Assembly (NCBI RefSeq): GCF_900115675.1
Contig: NZ_FOXI01000001.1
Location: 62,001 to 126,000, forward strand
Direction: 5' to 3'
DNA: 64,000 nucleotides
From: Halolamina pelagica
Lineage (GTDB): Archaea; Halobacteriota; Halobacteria; Halobacteriales; Haloferacaceae
Below the pieces are notes generated by a model. That model was not told where the DNA came from, did not search any database, and was given only the letters and a program-made list of their open reading frames with translations. Positions 17,429 through 26,456 of the stretch are shown piece after piece. Numbering within the stretch: the first letter of the stretch is position 1; each line of letters opens with the position of its first letter. The position numbers were made by a program, and so were the translations under genes.

Positions 17429-18571
17429 TCAGGCTGTCACCGACTGGCGCTGTGGCCCCTCCCCGTCCGGTTCCGAGTCCGCTCTCGGCAGTGTAACGGT
17501 GAACACGCTCCCGTCCGGGCCGGTTTCGGTGAGTTCGACCTCCCCGCCGTACCGGTCGACTAACCGGGCGACGATGGTGAGGCCGATACCGTGGTCCGTC
17601 TTCCCCGTCGTCGTCTCGAAGAGCAGGTCGCGCTCGGCCTCGGGGATCCCCGGCCCGTTGTCGGCGACGCGTACCTCGACGGCGTCCGGCGACGTGGATA
17701 CCGAGACGGTGACGGAGGGGTGTCCGCTCTCGTTGTGTTCGACCGCGTTGTCGAGCAGGTTCGAGAACACCCGTTTGAGGAGTTCGTCCGCACGAACGTA
17801 CACCCCGTCGGGGATGTTCGCCTCCGTCTCCACGTAGCCGTACCGATCCTCCAGTTTGCCGAGCTCCTCCTTCAGTACGTCGGTGAGGTCCACTGGCCCC
17901 AGCTCGACTCCCTCCTCGACGGACTGTAGCAGGAGGCGAACGTCCCTGGTCGTTCCGGTTAGCTCGGTGGCCTGCCGGTCGATGATGTCCAGGTACTCGT
18001 AGGCGGGATCGTCCTCGTCGCTCCGGTTTTTGAGGAGGTCGGCGTAGCCGCTGATGACGGCGGCGGTGTTCAACACCTCATGGCGGAGAAGCGAGTTGAG
18101 GTAGTCGAGCATCTCGCGCCGGTCCTCGGCTTCCTTCGCCTGAATGGACGCGCGTTCGGCCTTCACGGCGCGTTGTACCGCCCGGGCCTCGTAGTAGCCG
18201 ATGAGGAACCCCGCAGCGGCGCCGATACTGAGGGACCACCTTGCCCAGCCGACAGCCACCAACGGGTTCGACGGCGGCATCGTGAGCATGAGCGAAACGT
18301 TCACCGCGAGGAACCCGACCGCCGCGCCGACTGACCACTTCAGAACTTTGAACTGCTGAGCGGGCGAGAGCGAGGACCGCGACAGATATGCCCCGCCGGC
18401 GACGAGTCCCACGAGTCCCGGAACGGTCGTCACGATCCCGATGAGGTACGTCGTATTCACCAGATAGAGCTGGCGAGAAACTGTCAGCCAAATGAACTCG
18501 GTTGCCAGGATTCCGCCTAACACCGCACCGAACCCGACCAAAACAGCCCCTGCACGACTATCAAAACTCAC
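17429..18571 (-). CDS. Membrane sensor histidine kinase
   Basis: A 380-residue kinase starting at GTG. Residues 1-128 contain four membrane helices with almost no extracellular domain. A short helical linker (131-152) leads to the dimerisation/phosphoacceptor helix with LLRHEVLN, His164. The ATPase domain has N box NLLDNAVEH, G1 DNGPGIPEAE and G2 TDHGIGLTIVARLV. There is no PAS or HAMP domain. No response regulator lies beside it, so it is an orphan kinase, common in haloarchaea. The stimulus may be in the membrane. Confidence 0.93.
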   Translation of the reverse strand: MSFDSRAGAVLVGFGAVLGGILATEFIWLTVSRQLYLVNTTYLIGIVTTVPGLVGLVAGGAYLSRSSLSPAQQFKVLKWSVGAAVGFLAVNVSLMLTMPPSNPLVAVGWARWSLSIGAAAGFLIGYYEARAVQRAVKAERASIQAKEAEDRREMLDYLNSLLRHEVLNTAAVISGYADLLKNRSDEDDPAYEYLDIIDRQATELTGTTRDVRLLLQSVEEGVELGPVDLTDVLKEELGKLEDRYGYVETEANIPDGVYVRADELLKRVFSNLLDNAVEHNESGHPSVTVSVSTSPDAVEVRVADNGPGIPEAERDLLFETTTGKTDHGIGLTIVARLVDRYGGEVELTETGPDGSVFTVTLPRADSEPDGEGPQRQSVTA

Positions 18572-18737
18572 TCGTTACTAAAGGGAGCCCGCCAGCCACA
18601 ATAACGGTACCGTAGACTCGTCGAACCGGGTGGAAACGTTAAACGATCGGCGAGTTCCGGTAAGGGTCCCTGAAAGGAACGAACGCGTCGACGGCGGCTC
18701 GGAGAGCTCGTCGCTCGGACGGTTGCGTCGACAGAAA

Positions 18738-18808
18738 TGCGCTGGCTGGGATTTGAACCCAGGTTGTGACCATGGCAAGGTCACGTGATACCACTACACT
18801 ACCAGCGC
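18738..18808 (-). tRNA. tRNA-Gly (anticodon GCC)
   Basis: On the minus strand the acceptor arms GCGCTGG and CCAGCGC pair perfectly with discriminator A at 18738. The anticodon stem TGACC/GGTCA closes loop TTGCCAT with anticodon GCC. The T arm has CTGGG-TTCAAAT-CCCAG. No CCA is encoded. No intron is seen. Confidence 0.96.
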
Positions 18809-18972
18809 GTTCCTTCGCATTCGAACCAAGTGCGGTTTTCTTCTTAAGACTTCCGAAACGTCCCCAATCGACTGCCGGCGCCGGGGTGGCGGCGACGTCA
18901 CCAGAAATCACAGGTTTCCGGTTGGCGGACGAGAGGGCTCGGCATCGCCAGACGCGAAGCTTCTGGCTAGCA

Positions 18973-18995
18973 GCCGAGAATCTCTGATTCTCGGC
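18973..18995. repeat. Perfect 10-base inverted repeat with 3-base loop
   Basis: GCCGAGAATC and GATTCTCGGC flank TCT. It is the strongest hairpin of the cluster. It could form in either transcript direction, as a structure in RNA read toward or away from the tRNA. Confidence 0.7.
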
Positions 18996-19146
18996 GACAT
19001 GACGAGAGAGCTTCGCCCTCTCGAACCACTTCGCTCTCGTCAACGCCCGCGGCGACATCCACGAACGACGGTCACGAACGAAAGAAAGCCCCCAGCAGGC
19101 GTCTGGAGCCGTGTGACGCCGTCACAGCCGCCATGCTGAGTCGCTA

Positions 19147-19155
19147 CCCTTTTAC
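19147..19155 (+). promoter_or_regulatory. Possible TATA element for ribosomal protein array
   Basis: CCCTTTTAC lies 43-51 bases before ATG 19198, which would leave a leader of roughly 20 bases carrying GGCGAGG just before the start. Confidence 0.35.
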
Positions 19156-19197
19156 GCTGTCGTTCGGAACTGACTGTACAGTCCAGTGGCGAGGCAC

Positions 19198-20034
19198 ATG
19201 ACGGGCGACACGACACTCGTCGTTCCGTCGTCGTTGGTCCGGGAGGCCGAAGACAAGCGCGAGGCGACCCGAAAGCTCGGGTACGTGGCTCGCGCGGCGG
19301 TCATCTACCGGACCGATCGAATCCTCGTCTTCCCCGATCGGGAAGCCGAGGGCCGCTGGGGTGGGACGTTCGTCCGCACGGTGCTGGCCTACGCGGCCAC
19401 ACCACCCTACCTCCGGAAGGAGGTCTGGGACGAACGGGACGAACTGCGCTACGCAGGCGTCCTCCCGCCCATGCGTGTCTCCCCACGGACCGGCTCCGAG
19501 GGTGAAACCCCGGAGTCGAGAGAAGGAATCGTGACCGAGGTCGGACCTGACGATCGCGTCCGGGTCAATTGCGGACTGCAACACCCGATCTCCCTGCTCG
19601 TCCCGTCGTCGATGACGGTCGAACGGGGGGAGCGCGTCACAGTCAGGGTCTCTTCGCGAGAACCCGTCCGCGCACGGCTCGTCGACGAGCCCCCTTCGGG
19701 GTTCACCGTCGACGCCTGCGGGGACATCCAGGAAGCCCTCGCCCGCGACGACGCGGGCCTGTGCATCGGCACGTCGCGCCACGGGGACGAACTCACCCGT
19801 TCGCGGCTCGCCGAACTCGCCCCGCGCTACCGGGACGGCGCCACCGTCGTCTTCGGCTCGCCGGGCCGCGGGCTTCCGGAGATCTTGGGGGTGTCCCCCG
19901 ACGATCTCCCCGTCGAACCCGACTCGCCCGGGTTCGACCTCTGGCTGAATACGGTTCCGAATCAGGGCAGCGAGGTGGTGCGCACCGAGGAAGCGGTGTT
20001 CGCCACGCTCGCCCCGCTCGCGCTCAGGGACTGA
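19198..20034 (+). CDS. SPOUT-fold RNA methyltransferase (DUF171/C9orf114 type)
   Basis: A 278-residue predicted RNA methyltransferase of the C9orf114/DUF171 group (SPOUT fold with an inserted OB-like domain). Visible features are LRKEVWDERDELRYAGVLPP, the OB-like segment REGIVTEVGPDDRVRVNCG, and the C-terminal knot region GATVVFGSPGRGLPEILG and LNTVPNQGSEVVRTEEAV. This gene regularly precedes rpl3 in haloarchaea, fitting a role in rRNA modification. The ATG at 19198 is preferred over a GTG at 19186. It is separated from rpl3 by 18 bases. Confidence 0.85.
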   Translation: MTGDTTLVVPSSLVREAEDKREATRKLGYVARAAVIYRTDRILVFPDREAEGRWGGTFVRTVLAYAATPPYLRKEVWDERDELRYAGVLPPMRVSPRTGSEGETPESREGIVTEVGPDDRVRVNCGLQHPISLLVPSSMTVERGERVTVRVSSREPVRARLVDEPPSGFTVDACGDIQEALARDDAGLCIGTSRHGDELTRSRLAELAPRYRDGATVVFGSPGRGLPEILGVSPDDLPVEPDSPGFDLWLNTVPNQGSEVVRTEEAVFATLAPLALRD

Positions 20035-20052
20035 GCGCGGAGGAAAACGAAC

Positions 20053-21069
20053 ATGCCACAACCAAGCAGACCACGAAAAGGCTCGCTGGGCTTCGGCCCG
20101 CGAACGCGTGCGGCGTCGGAAGTGCCGCGTATCCGCTCGTGGCCGGACGACGAGGGGTCCCCTGCACTGCAGGGCTTCGCTGGCTACAAGGCCGGCATGA
20201 CCCACGTCGTGATGGTCAACGACGAGGAGGACTCGCCGCGGAACGGGATGGAGGAGTCCGTCCCCGTTACCGTCGTCGAGACCCCCCCGATGCACGCGAT
20301 CGCCGTGCGAGCCTACGAGGATACGGCGTACGGATCGAAGCCGGCTACCGAGGTTTGGGCGTCCGAGTTCCACGACGAACTCGACCGCGCGCTGGACCTG
20401 CCGGCGGAGAACGATTTCGAGGGCGACGCTGACGAACTGCGAGCGCTCGTCGAGGAGGGTGCGGTCGACGACCTTCGGGTCATCACGCACACCACCCCCG
20501 CGACGCTCCAGAACGTCCCCAAGAAGGAACCCGACATCATGGAGACGCGAGTCGGCGGTGGCTCCCTGCAGGAGCGCGCCGACTTCGCGCTCGACCTGGT
20601 CGAGGACGGCGGCGAACACGAGTTCGGCGACGTCTTCCGCGCGGGCGAGTACCTCGACGCATCGGGCATCACGAAGGGGAAAGGGACGCAGGGTCCCGTC
20701 AAGCGCTGGGGCGTCCAGAAGCGGAAGGGCAAGCACGCCCGGCAGGGCTGGCGGCGCCGCATCGGTAACCTCGGCCCGTGGAACCCGAGCCGCGTTCGCT
20801 CGACGGTTCCCCAGCAGGGCCAGACTGGCTACCACCAGCGGACGGAACTCAACAAGCGCCTGATCGACTTCGGCGAGGGCGACGACGCCTCCGTCGACGG
20901 CGGCTTCGTCAACTACGGCGAGGTCGACGGGCACTACGCGCTCGTGAAGGGCTCGCTGCCGGGTCCCGACCAGCGCCTCCTTCGGTTCCGCCCGGCCATC
21001 CGGCCGAACGACCAGCCGCGCCTCGATCCCGAGGTGCGCTACGTCTCGACGGCCTCCAACCAAGGGTAA
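20053..21069 (+). CDS. rpl3: 50S ribosomal protein L3 (uL3)
   Basis: A 338-residue archaeal/eukaryotic-type uL3, which reaches the peptidyl transferase centre and helps start 50S assembly. The start PQPSRPRKGSLGFGPR, the core KGWGVQKRKGKHARQGWRR-like stretch (here KRWGVQKRKGKHARQGWRR) and GYHQRTELNKRL are diagnostic. An acidic insertion around residues 110-150 reflects salt adaptation. It opens the S10-like part of the ribosomal array, five bases before rpl4. Confidence 0.98.
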   Translation: MPQPSRPRKGSLGFGPRTRAASEVPRIRSWPDDEGSPALQGFAGYKAGMTHVVMVNDEEDSPRNGMEESVPVTVVETPPMHAIAVRAYEDTAYGSKPATEVWASEFHDELDRALDLPAENDFEGDADELRALVEEGAVDDLRVITHTTPATLQNVPKKEPDIMETRVGGGSLQERADFALDLVEDGGEHEFGDVFRAGEYLDASGITKGKGTQGPVKRWGVQKRKGKHARQGWRRRIGNLGPWNPSRVRSTVPQQGQTGYHQRTELNKRLIDFGEGDDASVDGGFVNYGEVDGHYALVKGSLPGPDQRLLRFRPAIRPNDQPRLDPEVRYVSTASNQG

Positions 21070-21074
21070 CAATC

Positions 21075-21821
21075 ATGAAAGCAACAATCCGAAACCTGGA
21101 CGGCTCGGACGGCGACGAGATCGAGCTCCCGGCGGCGTTCGAGACGCCGTTCCGCCCGGACCTCATCAAAGGCGCCGTGCAGGCCGCCCAGGCGAACCGA
21201 AAGCAGGCCTACGGCGCCGACGAGTACGCCGGCCTCCGGACCCCCGCCGAGTCGATGGGGTCGGGCCGCGGCATGGCGCACGTGCCACAGGAGAACGGAC
21301 GCGCACGGCGAGTGCCCCAGGCCGTCGGTGGCCGCGCGGCGCACCCGCCGAAAGCGGAGAAGGACCAGGGTAAGAAGGTCAACGACAAGGAGCGCAAGCT
21401 CGCGACCCGCTCTGCCATCGCCGCCACGGCCGACGCCGAGCGCGTCGCCGAGCGCGGTCACGCCTTCGACGACGACCTCGAACTCCCGCTCGTCGTGAGC
21501 GACGAGTTCGAGGACCTGCAGAAGACCAAGGAGGCCGTCGAGGCCTTCGAGGAGCTCGGCATCCACGACGACGTGGTCCGCGCCGACGAGGGCAAGAGCG
21601 TCCGCGCCGGTCAGGGGACGACCCGTGGCCGGAAGTACGACGAGCCCAAGTCCGTGCTGGTCGTCACCAGCGAGGAACCCTCGCGCGCAGCGCGCAACCT
21701 CGCCGGCGTCGACGTCGCCACGGCCGAGAACGTGAACGCGGAGGACCTCGCGCCCGGCACGGACGCCGGTCGACTGACGGTCTGGACCGAGAGCGCCGTC
21801 GAGGAGGTGGCCGACCGATGA
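21075..21821 (+). CDS. rpl4: 50S ribosomal protein L4 (uL4)
   Basis: A 248-residue uL4 whose long loop lines the peptide exit tunnel. The loop is visible as ESMGSGRGMAHVPQENGRAR with VPQAVGGRAAHPPK following. QGTTRGRKYDEPKSVLVV and RLTVWTESAVEEV close the protein. The ATG at 21075 is chosen since it starts the conserved MKATIRNLDG. It overlaps rpl23 by four bases (ATGA). Confidence 0.98.
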   Translation: MKATIRNLDGSDGDEIELPAAFETPFRPDLIKGAVQAAQANRKQAYGADEYAGLRTPAESMGSGRGMAHVPQENGRARRVPQAVGGRAAHPPKAEKDQGKKVNDKERKLATRSAIAATADAERVAERGHAFDDDLELPLVVSDEFEDLQKTKEAVEAFEELGIHDDVVRADEGKSVRAGQGTTRGRKYDEPKSVLVVTSEEPSRAARNLAGVDVATAENVNAEDLAPGTDAGRLTVWTESAVEEVADR

Positions 21822-22072
21822 GCGGCATCATCGAGCACCCGCTGGTCACCGAGAAGGCGATGGACCAGATGGACTTCGACAACACGCTCCAGTTCATCGT
21901 CCACATCGACGCCGACAAGCCGTCGATCAAAGACGAGATCGAGTCCCGCTACGACGTGGCCGTCGAGTCGGTCAACACGATGGTCACGCCGCAGGGGAAG
22001 AAGAAGGCGATCGTCCGCCTCTCCGAGGACGACGACGCACAGGAGATCGCCTCGCGAATCGGGGTGTTCTGA
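21818..22072 (+). CDS. rpl23: 50S ribosomal protein L23 (uL23)
   Basis: An 84-residue uL23 sitting at the tunnel exit, where it docks SRP and other factors. IEHPLVTEKAMDQMD and the motif VNTMVTPQGKKKAIVRL are typical. It is the short archaeal form. It overlaps rpl4 by four bases and lies two bases before rpl2, indicating coupled translation. Confidence 0.98.
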   Translation: MSGIIEHPLVTEKAMDQMDFDNTLQFIVHIDADKPSIKDEIESRYDVAVESVNTMVTPQGKKKAIVRLSEDDDAQEIASRIGVF

Positions 22073-22074
22073 CA

Positions 22075-22806
22075 ATGGGACGACGAATTCAGGGGCAGCG
22101 ACGTGGCCGTGGGACGCCGACGTTCCGTGCGCCGTCGCACCGCTACAAAGCTGACCTCGAACACAAGAAAAGCGAGGAGCACGACACGATCACCGGCGAG
22201 ATCGTCGACATCGAGCACGACCCCGCCCGCAGCGCACCGCTGGCGGACGTCGAGTTCGAGGACGGCGACCGCCGCCTCGTGCTCGCTCCCGAAGGTATCA
22301 CCGTCGGCGACACCCTGCAGGTGGGTGTCTCCGCCGAGATCAAGCCCGGCAACACGCTGCCGCTCGCGGAGATCCCGGAAGGGGTCCCGATCTGCAACGT
22401 CGAGAGCCAGGTCGGCGACGGCGGGAAGTTCGCCCGCGCCTCCGGCGTCTCGGCCCAGCTGATGAGCCACGACCGCGACGTCGCGGTCGTCCAGCTGCCC
22501 AGCGGCGAGGTCCGACGCCTCCCGCCGGGCTGTCGCGCCACCATCGGCGTCGTCGCCGGCGGCGGGCGAACGGAGAAGCCGTTCGTCAAAGCCGGCAACA
22601 AACACCACAAGATGAAGGCCCGCGGGACCAAATACCCGCGTGTCCGTGGGGTCGCGATGAACGCCGTCGACCACCCGTTCGGTGGCGGCGGCCGCCAGCA
22701 CCCCGGCCAGCCCAAGTCCGTCTCGCGGGACGCCCCGCCGGGACGGAAGGTTGGCGACATCGCCTCCAAGCGCACCGGCCGCAGCGGTGGCAAGGGAGGA
22801 GAGTAA
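22075..22806 (+). CDS. rpl2: 50S ribosomal protein L2 (uL2)
   Basis: A 243-residue uL2, a core 23S rRNA-binding protein needed for subunit joining and peptidyl transfer. The sequence GVAMNAVDHPFGGG holds the conserved His region near the active centre, followed by the basic tail GRQHPGQPKSVSRDAPPG. The start MGRRIQGQRRGRG is the archaeal type. Confidence 0.98.
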   Translation: MGRRIQGQRRGRGTPTFRAPSHRYKADLEHKKSEEHDTITGEIVDIEHDPARSAPLADVEFEDGDRRLVLAPEGITVGDTLQVGVSAEIKPGNTLPLAEIPEGVPICNVESQVGDGGKFARASGVSAQLMSHDRDVAVVQLPSGEVRRLPPGCRATIGVVAGGGRTEKPFVKAGNKHHKMKARGTKYPRVRGVAMNAVDHPFGGGGRQHPGQPKSVSRDAPPGRKVGDIASKRTGRSGGKGGE

Positions 22807-22809
22807 CCC

Positions 22810-23232
22810 ATGAGCTCGGAATACCGAACCGGCCGCGAGGGTGAGTTCACCTACCGCGGTCACACGCTCGAGGACCTCGAAGAGATGGATCTCGACGAGG
22901 TCGTGGAACTGCTTCCCGCCCGCGTGCGGCGAACCATCGACCGAGGACTCGGCATCGACCACCGGAAGCTGGCCGAGGAGGCCCGCGAGGCGGGCGAGGA
23001 GGAGACGGCGAACGATCCGCTCCGGACGCACCTCCGGGACATGCCGATCCTCCCGTCGTTCGTCGGCGTGACCTTCGAGGTGTACAACGGCCACAGCTTC
23101 GACCGCGTGAAGGTCGAGCCGGAGATGATCGGCCACTACCTCGGTGAGTTCCACCTCACCCGATCCACCGTCGAGCACGGTCAGGCCGGCATCGGCGCGA
23201 CCCGGTCCTCGAAGTTCGTGCCACTCAAGTAA
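22810..23232 (+). CDS. rps19: 30S ribosomal protein S19 (uS19)
   Basis: A 140-residue uS19, which contacts S13 and tRNA in the subunit head. The core [38 protein letters not shown] and [12 protein letters not shown] is conserved. The N-terminal 60 residues ([18 protein letters not shown]) are the archaeal/eukaryotic extension. Three bases separate it from rpl22. Confidence 0.98.
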   Translation: MSSEYRTGREGEFTYRGHTLEDLEEMDLDEVVELLPARVRRTIDRGLGIDHRKLAEEAREAGEEETANDPLRTHLRDMPILPSFVGVTFEVYNGHSFDRVKVEPEMIGHYLGEFHLTRSTVEHGQAGIGATRSSKFVPLK

Positions 23233-23235
23233 CCT

Positions 23236-23697
23236 ATGGGAATCAGCTACAGCGTCGACGCCGACCCGGAGACCACGGCGAAAGCCATGCTGCGGGAGCG
23301 TCAGATCAGCCTGAAGCACAGCAAGGCCATCTCGAAGGCTATCAAAGGCAAGACGGTCAGCGAAGCCGAGGAGTACCTCGACGCCGTCATCGAGGGCGAT
23401 CGCTCGGTACCGTTCAAGCAGCACAACAGCGGCGTCGGACACCGCTCCGACATCGACGGCTGGGACGCCGGCCGCTACCCCGAGAAGGCCAGCGAGGACT
23501 TCCTGAAGCTGCTGACCAACGCCAAGAACAACGCCGACCACCAGGGCTTCGACGGCGAGGAGATGACCATCTCCCACGTCGCCGCCCACAAGGTCGGCGA
23601 ACAGGTCGGCCGCCAGCCCCGTGCGATGGGGACCGCCGACCCGTGGAACACCGTGGAAGTGGACGTGGAAATCATCCTCGAGGAGGCCGATAACTGA
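23236..23697 (+). CDS. rpl22: 50S ribosomal protein L22 (uL22)
   Basis: A 153-residue uL22 with the beta-hairpin that lines the exit tunnel. Typical stretches are AMLRERQISLKHSKAISKAI, NSGVGHRSDIDGWDAGRYP and GRQPRAMGTADPWNTVEV. The stop overlaps the rps3 start by one base (TGATGG arrangement). Confidence 0.98.
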   Translation: MGISYSVDADPETTAKAMLRERQISLKHSKAISKAIKGKTVSEAEEYLDAVIEGDRSVPFKQHNSGVGHRSDIDGWDAGRYPEKASEDFLKLLTNAKNNADHQGFDGEEMTISHVAAHKVGEQVGRQPRAMGTADPWNTVEVDVEIILEEADN

Positions 23698-24647
23698 TGG
23701 CGGACGAACAGCAGTTCATCGAGAACGGGCTCCAGCGGAGCCAGATCGACGAGTTCTTCGCGGACGAGCTCAGCCGCGCCGGCTACGGCGGCATGGACAT
23801 CGCGAAGACGCCGATGGGGACCCAGATCGTCCTCAAGGCCGAGAAGCCCGGCATGGTGATCGGCAAGGGTGGGAAGAACATCCGGAAGATCACCACCGAG
23901 CTCGAGGACCGCTTCGACATGGAGGACCCGCAGATCGACGTGCAGGAGGTCGACGAACCCGACCTCAACGCACAGATCGTCGCGGACCGACTGGCCAACG
24001 CGCTCGAGCGTGGCTGGTACTTCCGCAAGGCGGGCCACACCACCATCGACCGCATGATGGAGGCCGGCGCGCTGGGCGCGGAGATCGTCCTCTCGGGGAA
24101 GGTCACCGGCGCCCGCTCGCGCGTCGAGAAGTTCAACCGCGGCTACATCAAGCACAACGGCGAGCCGGCCCAGACTGTCGTCGACGAGGGGCAGGGCGTC
24201 GCCGTGATGAAGCTCGGCACCATCGGCGTCACCGTCAAGGTGATCGGCCCGGACGCGACGCTCCCGGACGACTTCGAGATCACGGAGACCGACGATGCCC
24301 CCGAGGTCGAACAGATGGAGACCGGTGAGGGCGTCGAGGAGCTGCTCGCGGACGTCGAGGAGGAGGAGGAGGTCCCCGAGGCGCCCGAGGACGAGGAGCC
24401 CGAGATCCCCGACGAGGAGCCCGAGGAGGTCATCGGCGAGGAAGTCGTCGAGGAAGTCGTCGACGCCGCCGAGGACGAGGAGCCGGACGAGTCCGCCGAA
24501 GCGGAGGACGCGGAGTCGGCCGAGCCCGCCGAGGACGAGGAGCTCGAAGAGGGGGTCGAGGAGGAGGCCGCCGACCTCGTCTCCGAGATGGAGGAGGCCG
24601 AAGAGGAGGCCGAACCCGACGAAGACGACGAGGAAACGGAGGAGTAA
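23697..24647 (+). CDS. rps3: 30S ribosomal protein S3 (uS3) with acidic tail
   Basis: A 316-residue uS3, a KH-domain protein forming part of the mRNA entry channel. The KH motif GKGG is at residues 56-59 within MVIGKGGKNIRKIT. Residues 1 to about 205 are the normal protein; the rest is a Glu/Asp-dense tail of about 110 residues with almost no basic residue. Such acidic tails are known in haloarchaeal ribosomal proteins, and this one is on the long side. Confidence 0.97.
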   Translation: MADEQQFIENGLQRSQIDEFFADELSRAGYGGMDIAKTPMGTQIVLKAEKPGMVIGKGGKNIRKITTELEDRFDMEDPQIDVQEVDEPDLNAQIVADRLANALERGWYFRKAGHTTIDRMMEAGALGAEIVLSGKVTGARSRVEKFNRGYIKHNGEPAQTVVDEGQGVAVMKLGTIGVTVKVIGPDATLPDDFEITETDDAPEVEQMETGEGVEELLADVEEEEEVPEAPEDEEPEIPDEEPEEVIGEEVVEEVVDAAEDEEPDESAEAEDAESAEPAEDEELEEGVEEEAADLVSEMEEAEEEAEPDEDDEETEE

Positions 24648-24650
24648 TAC

Positions 24651-24875
24651 ATGGCGATTCTCTACACCGAAGAGATCCGAGACATGACGCCCGCCGAGCG
24701 GGAGGCCGAGCGCGAGGAGCTCGAGACCGAGCTCCTGAACGCTCGCGCCGTCCAGGCGGCGGGTGGCGCCCCGGAGAACCCGGGCCGCGTCGGTGAGCTC
24801 CGTCGCACGATCGCCCGGATCAAGACGATCCAGAACGAGGAAGGCGACGACGCGGCCGACGCGGACGAGGAGTAA
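24651..24875 (+). CDS. rpl29: 50S ribosomal protein L29 (uL29)
   Basis: A 74-residue uL29, a helical-hairpin protein at the tunnel exit that helps bind [24 protein letters not shown] and [18 protein letters not shown] are the two helices, and a short acidic tail follows. It lies three bases after rps3 and six before the RNase P gene. Confidence 0.96.
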   Translation: MAILYTEEIRDMTPAEREAEREELETELLNARAVQAAGGAPENPGRVGELRRTIARIKTIQNEEGDDAADADEE

Positions 24876-24881
24876 CGCACG

Positions 24882-25385
24882 ATGGCACTCACACCCGACA
24901 CCCTCACACGACACGAACTCAACGGCCTGCCCGTCCGGGTGGCCGACGCCGCCAACCCCGACTTGGTCGGGATCAGCGGCCGCGTCGTGATCGAGACGAT
25001 GAAGACGTTCCACGTCGACGACGGGCGTCGGGTGCGACAGGTTCCCAAGGAGGGGAGCCGGTTCGAGTTCGCTATCAGGAACACGGACGACGCTGCGAGA
25101 GCCAGCGTCGCTCCCGCCGCAGATGAAGCCGCGGGCGCCGCCGAGGCGTCCGGGTCCGTATCCCAACTCGGGACGGAAACTGCCGGGGTCCGCCCCGGCA
25201 AGTCTGGCCCGTCCGCCGCGCCCCGGAGTCAGGGTCGCGGGGCGAGTCAGCACGACGGGGACGGTTCCCCGCGGGCAGACGAGTGCGAGGATACGGTCTA
25301 CGTGACGGTGGATGGCACCAGGCTGCTCTCACGACCCGCCGCGCGAACCGAGCGCGGGGGTGATTCGACATGGCAATCGGACTAA
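24882..25385 (+). CDS. rnp1: Ribonuclease P protein component 1 (Rpp29/Pop4)
   Basis: A 167-residue homologue of archaeal Rpp29, an Sm-like-fold subunit of RNase P, which trims the 5' ends of tRNA precursors. The core is split: [20 protein letters not shown] and [14 protein letters not shown] at residues 14-47 form the first part, and [20 protein letters not shown] the C-terminal strand part. Between them lies an insertion of about 60 residues (70-130) rich in Ala, Gly, Ser and Pro, which is unusual and likely disordered. The 3' end overlaps rps17 by 16 bases. Confidence 0.9.
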   Translation: MALTPDTLTRHELNGLPVRVADAANPDLVGISGRVVIETMKTFHVDDGRRVRQVPKEGSRFEFAIRNTDDAARASVAPAADEAAGAAEASGSVSQLGTETAGVRPGKSGPSAAPRSQGRGASQHDGDGSPRADECEDTVYVTVDGTRLLSRPAARTERGGDSTWQSD

Positions 25386-25699
25386 ACGTAGAACAACCGG
25401 AGGAGACCTGCTCCGACGAGAACTGTCCGTTCCACGGAGATCTCTCCGTGCGCGGGCAGGTGCTCGAGGGGGAGGTCGCCTCTACCGACATGGACAAGAC
25501 CGTCGTCGTGGAGCGGGAGTACGACGTTCGTGTACCGAAGTACGACCGGTACATGAAGCGCCGTTCTCGCGTTCCCGCCCACCAACCGCCGTGTGTCGAC
25601 ACGGAGGAGGGCGACACGGTCCGTATCGCAGAGACTCGACCGCTCTCGAAGACCAAATCGCACGTCGTCGTCGAAGTCGTCGACGGCGGAGGTGAATGA
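25370..25699 (+). CDS. rps17: 30S ribosomal protein S17 (uS17)
   Basis: A 109-residue uS17, an OB-fold protein that binds 16S rRNA early in assembly. The core [20 protein letters not shown] and [17 protein letters not shown] is conserved. The N-terminal extension holds [10 protein letters not shown] (Cys14, Cys19, His22), seen in archaeal S17. It begins inside rnp1 and ends overlapping the rpl14 start region. Confidence 0.97.
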   Translation: MAIGLNVEQPEETCSDENCPFHGDLSVRGQVLEGEVASTDMDKTVVVEREYDVRVPKYDRYMKRRSRVPAHQPPCVDTEEGDTVRIAETRPLSKTKSHVVVEVVDGGGE

Positions 25700-26097
25700 T
25701 GGAGGCGCTCAAGGCCGACGTCACGCAGGGTCTCGAGAAGGGCTCGAAGATCACGTGCGCCGACAACACCGGCGCCCGCGAGCTCAAGGTCATTAGCACC
25801 GCCGGCTACTCGGGGACGAAGAACCGTCACCCGAAAGCCGGTATCGGCGACAAGATCACCGTCTCGGTCACCAAGGGCACGCCCGAAATGCGTCGCCAGG
25901 TGCTCGAAGCGGTGGTCGTTCGCCAGCGGAAGCCGATCCGCCGACCGAACGGCGAGCGCCTCAAGTTCGAGGACAACGCCGCCGTCATCATCGACGAGAA
26001 CGAGGAGCCCCGCGGGACGGAGATCAAGGGGCCCGTCGCTCGCGAGGTCGCGGAGCGGTTCGGCACCATCGCCAGCACGGCGACGATGATCGTCTAA
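25699..26097 (+). CDS. rpl14: 50S ribosomal protein L14 (uL14)
   Basis: A 132-residue uL14 at the subunit interface, forming bridge B8 with 16S rRNA. Typical text includes [19 protein letters not shown] and [19 protein letters not shown]. The start is read as the second of two adjacent ATGs (25696 and 25699), giving the usual [19 protein letters not shown] just upstream is a good ribosome-binding site. Confidence 0.97.
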   Translation: MEALKADVTQGLEKGSKITCADNTGARELKVISTAGYSGTKNRHPKAGIGDKITVSVTKGTPEMRRQVLEAVVVRQRKPIRRPNGERLKFEDNAAVIIDENEEPRGTEIKGPVAREVAERFGTIASTATMIV

Positions 26098-26099
26098 GC

Positions 26100-26456
26100 A
26101 TGACACGACAGCCACGCAAACAACGAAACAAGAAGCGAGACGCCCCCCTGCACGAGAAGCAGAAGCAGGTTCGGGCCACGCTGACGGCCGACCTCCGCGA
26201 GGAGTACGGCCAGCGGAACGTCCGCGTCAACGCGGGCGACACCGTCGAGGTGCTCCGCGGCGACCACGCCGGCGAGGAGGGTGAAGTCCTGAAGGTCGAC
26301 CTTCGGGAGGAGATCATCCACGTCGAGGAGGTCACCGTGGAGAAGACGGACGGGGAGGAGGTTCCCCGCCCGCTCGACGCCTCGAACGTCCGCGTGACCG
26401 AGCTCGACCTCGAGGACGAGGTCCGGCAGGAGCGTCTCGAGGAGGACAACGAATGA
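26100..26456 (+). CDS. rpl24: 50S ribosomal protein L24 (uL24)
   Basis: A 118-residue uL24 with an N-terminal KOW domain ([20 protein letters not shown]) that starts 50S assembly. The archaeal start [18 protein letters not shown] is present. Its acidic C-terminus overlaps rps4e by four bases. Confidence 0.97.
   Translation: MTRQPRKQRNKKRDAPLHEKQKQVRATLTADLREEYGQRNVRVNAGDTVEVLRGDHAGEEGEVLKVDLREEIIHVEEVTVEKTDGEEVPRPLDASNVRVTELDLEDEVRQERLEEDNE

Larger units (their letters stand above)
18809..19197. other. Hairpin-rich intergenic region
   Basis: No credible coding sequence lies between tRNA-Gly and the SPOUT gene; the open frame on the minus strand runs through the tRNA. Three potential hairpins occur in a row: 6-base arms at 18947-18952 and 18962-18967; 10-base arms at 18973-18982 and 18986-18995 around a TCT loop; 8-base arms at 19001-19008 and 19034-19041. 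A TATA-like CCCTTTTAC at 19147-19155 may start the ribosomal protein operon. Confidence 0.6.

Noticed and set aside
18639-19058. Minus-strand frame across tRNA-Gly
   Set aside because: It reads through the whole tRNA and the hairpin region, with no recognisable protein.
23475-25253. 592-codon frame opposite rps3 and neighbours
   Set aside because: Shadow of ribosomal protein genes; Leu/Val/Asp repeats mirror the acidic tail of S3.
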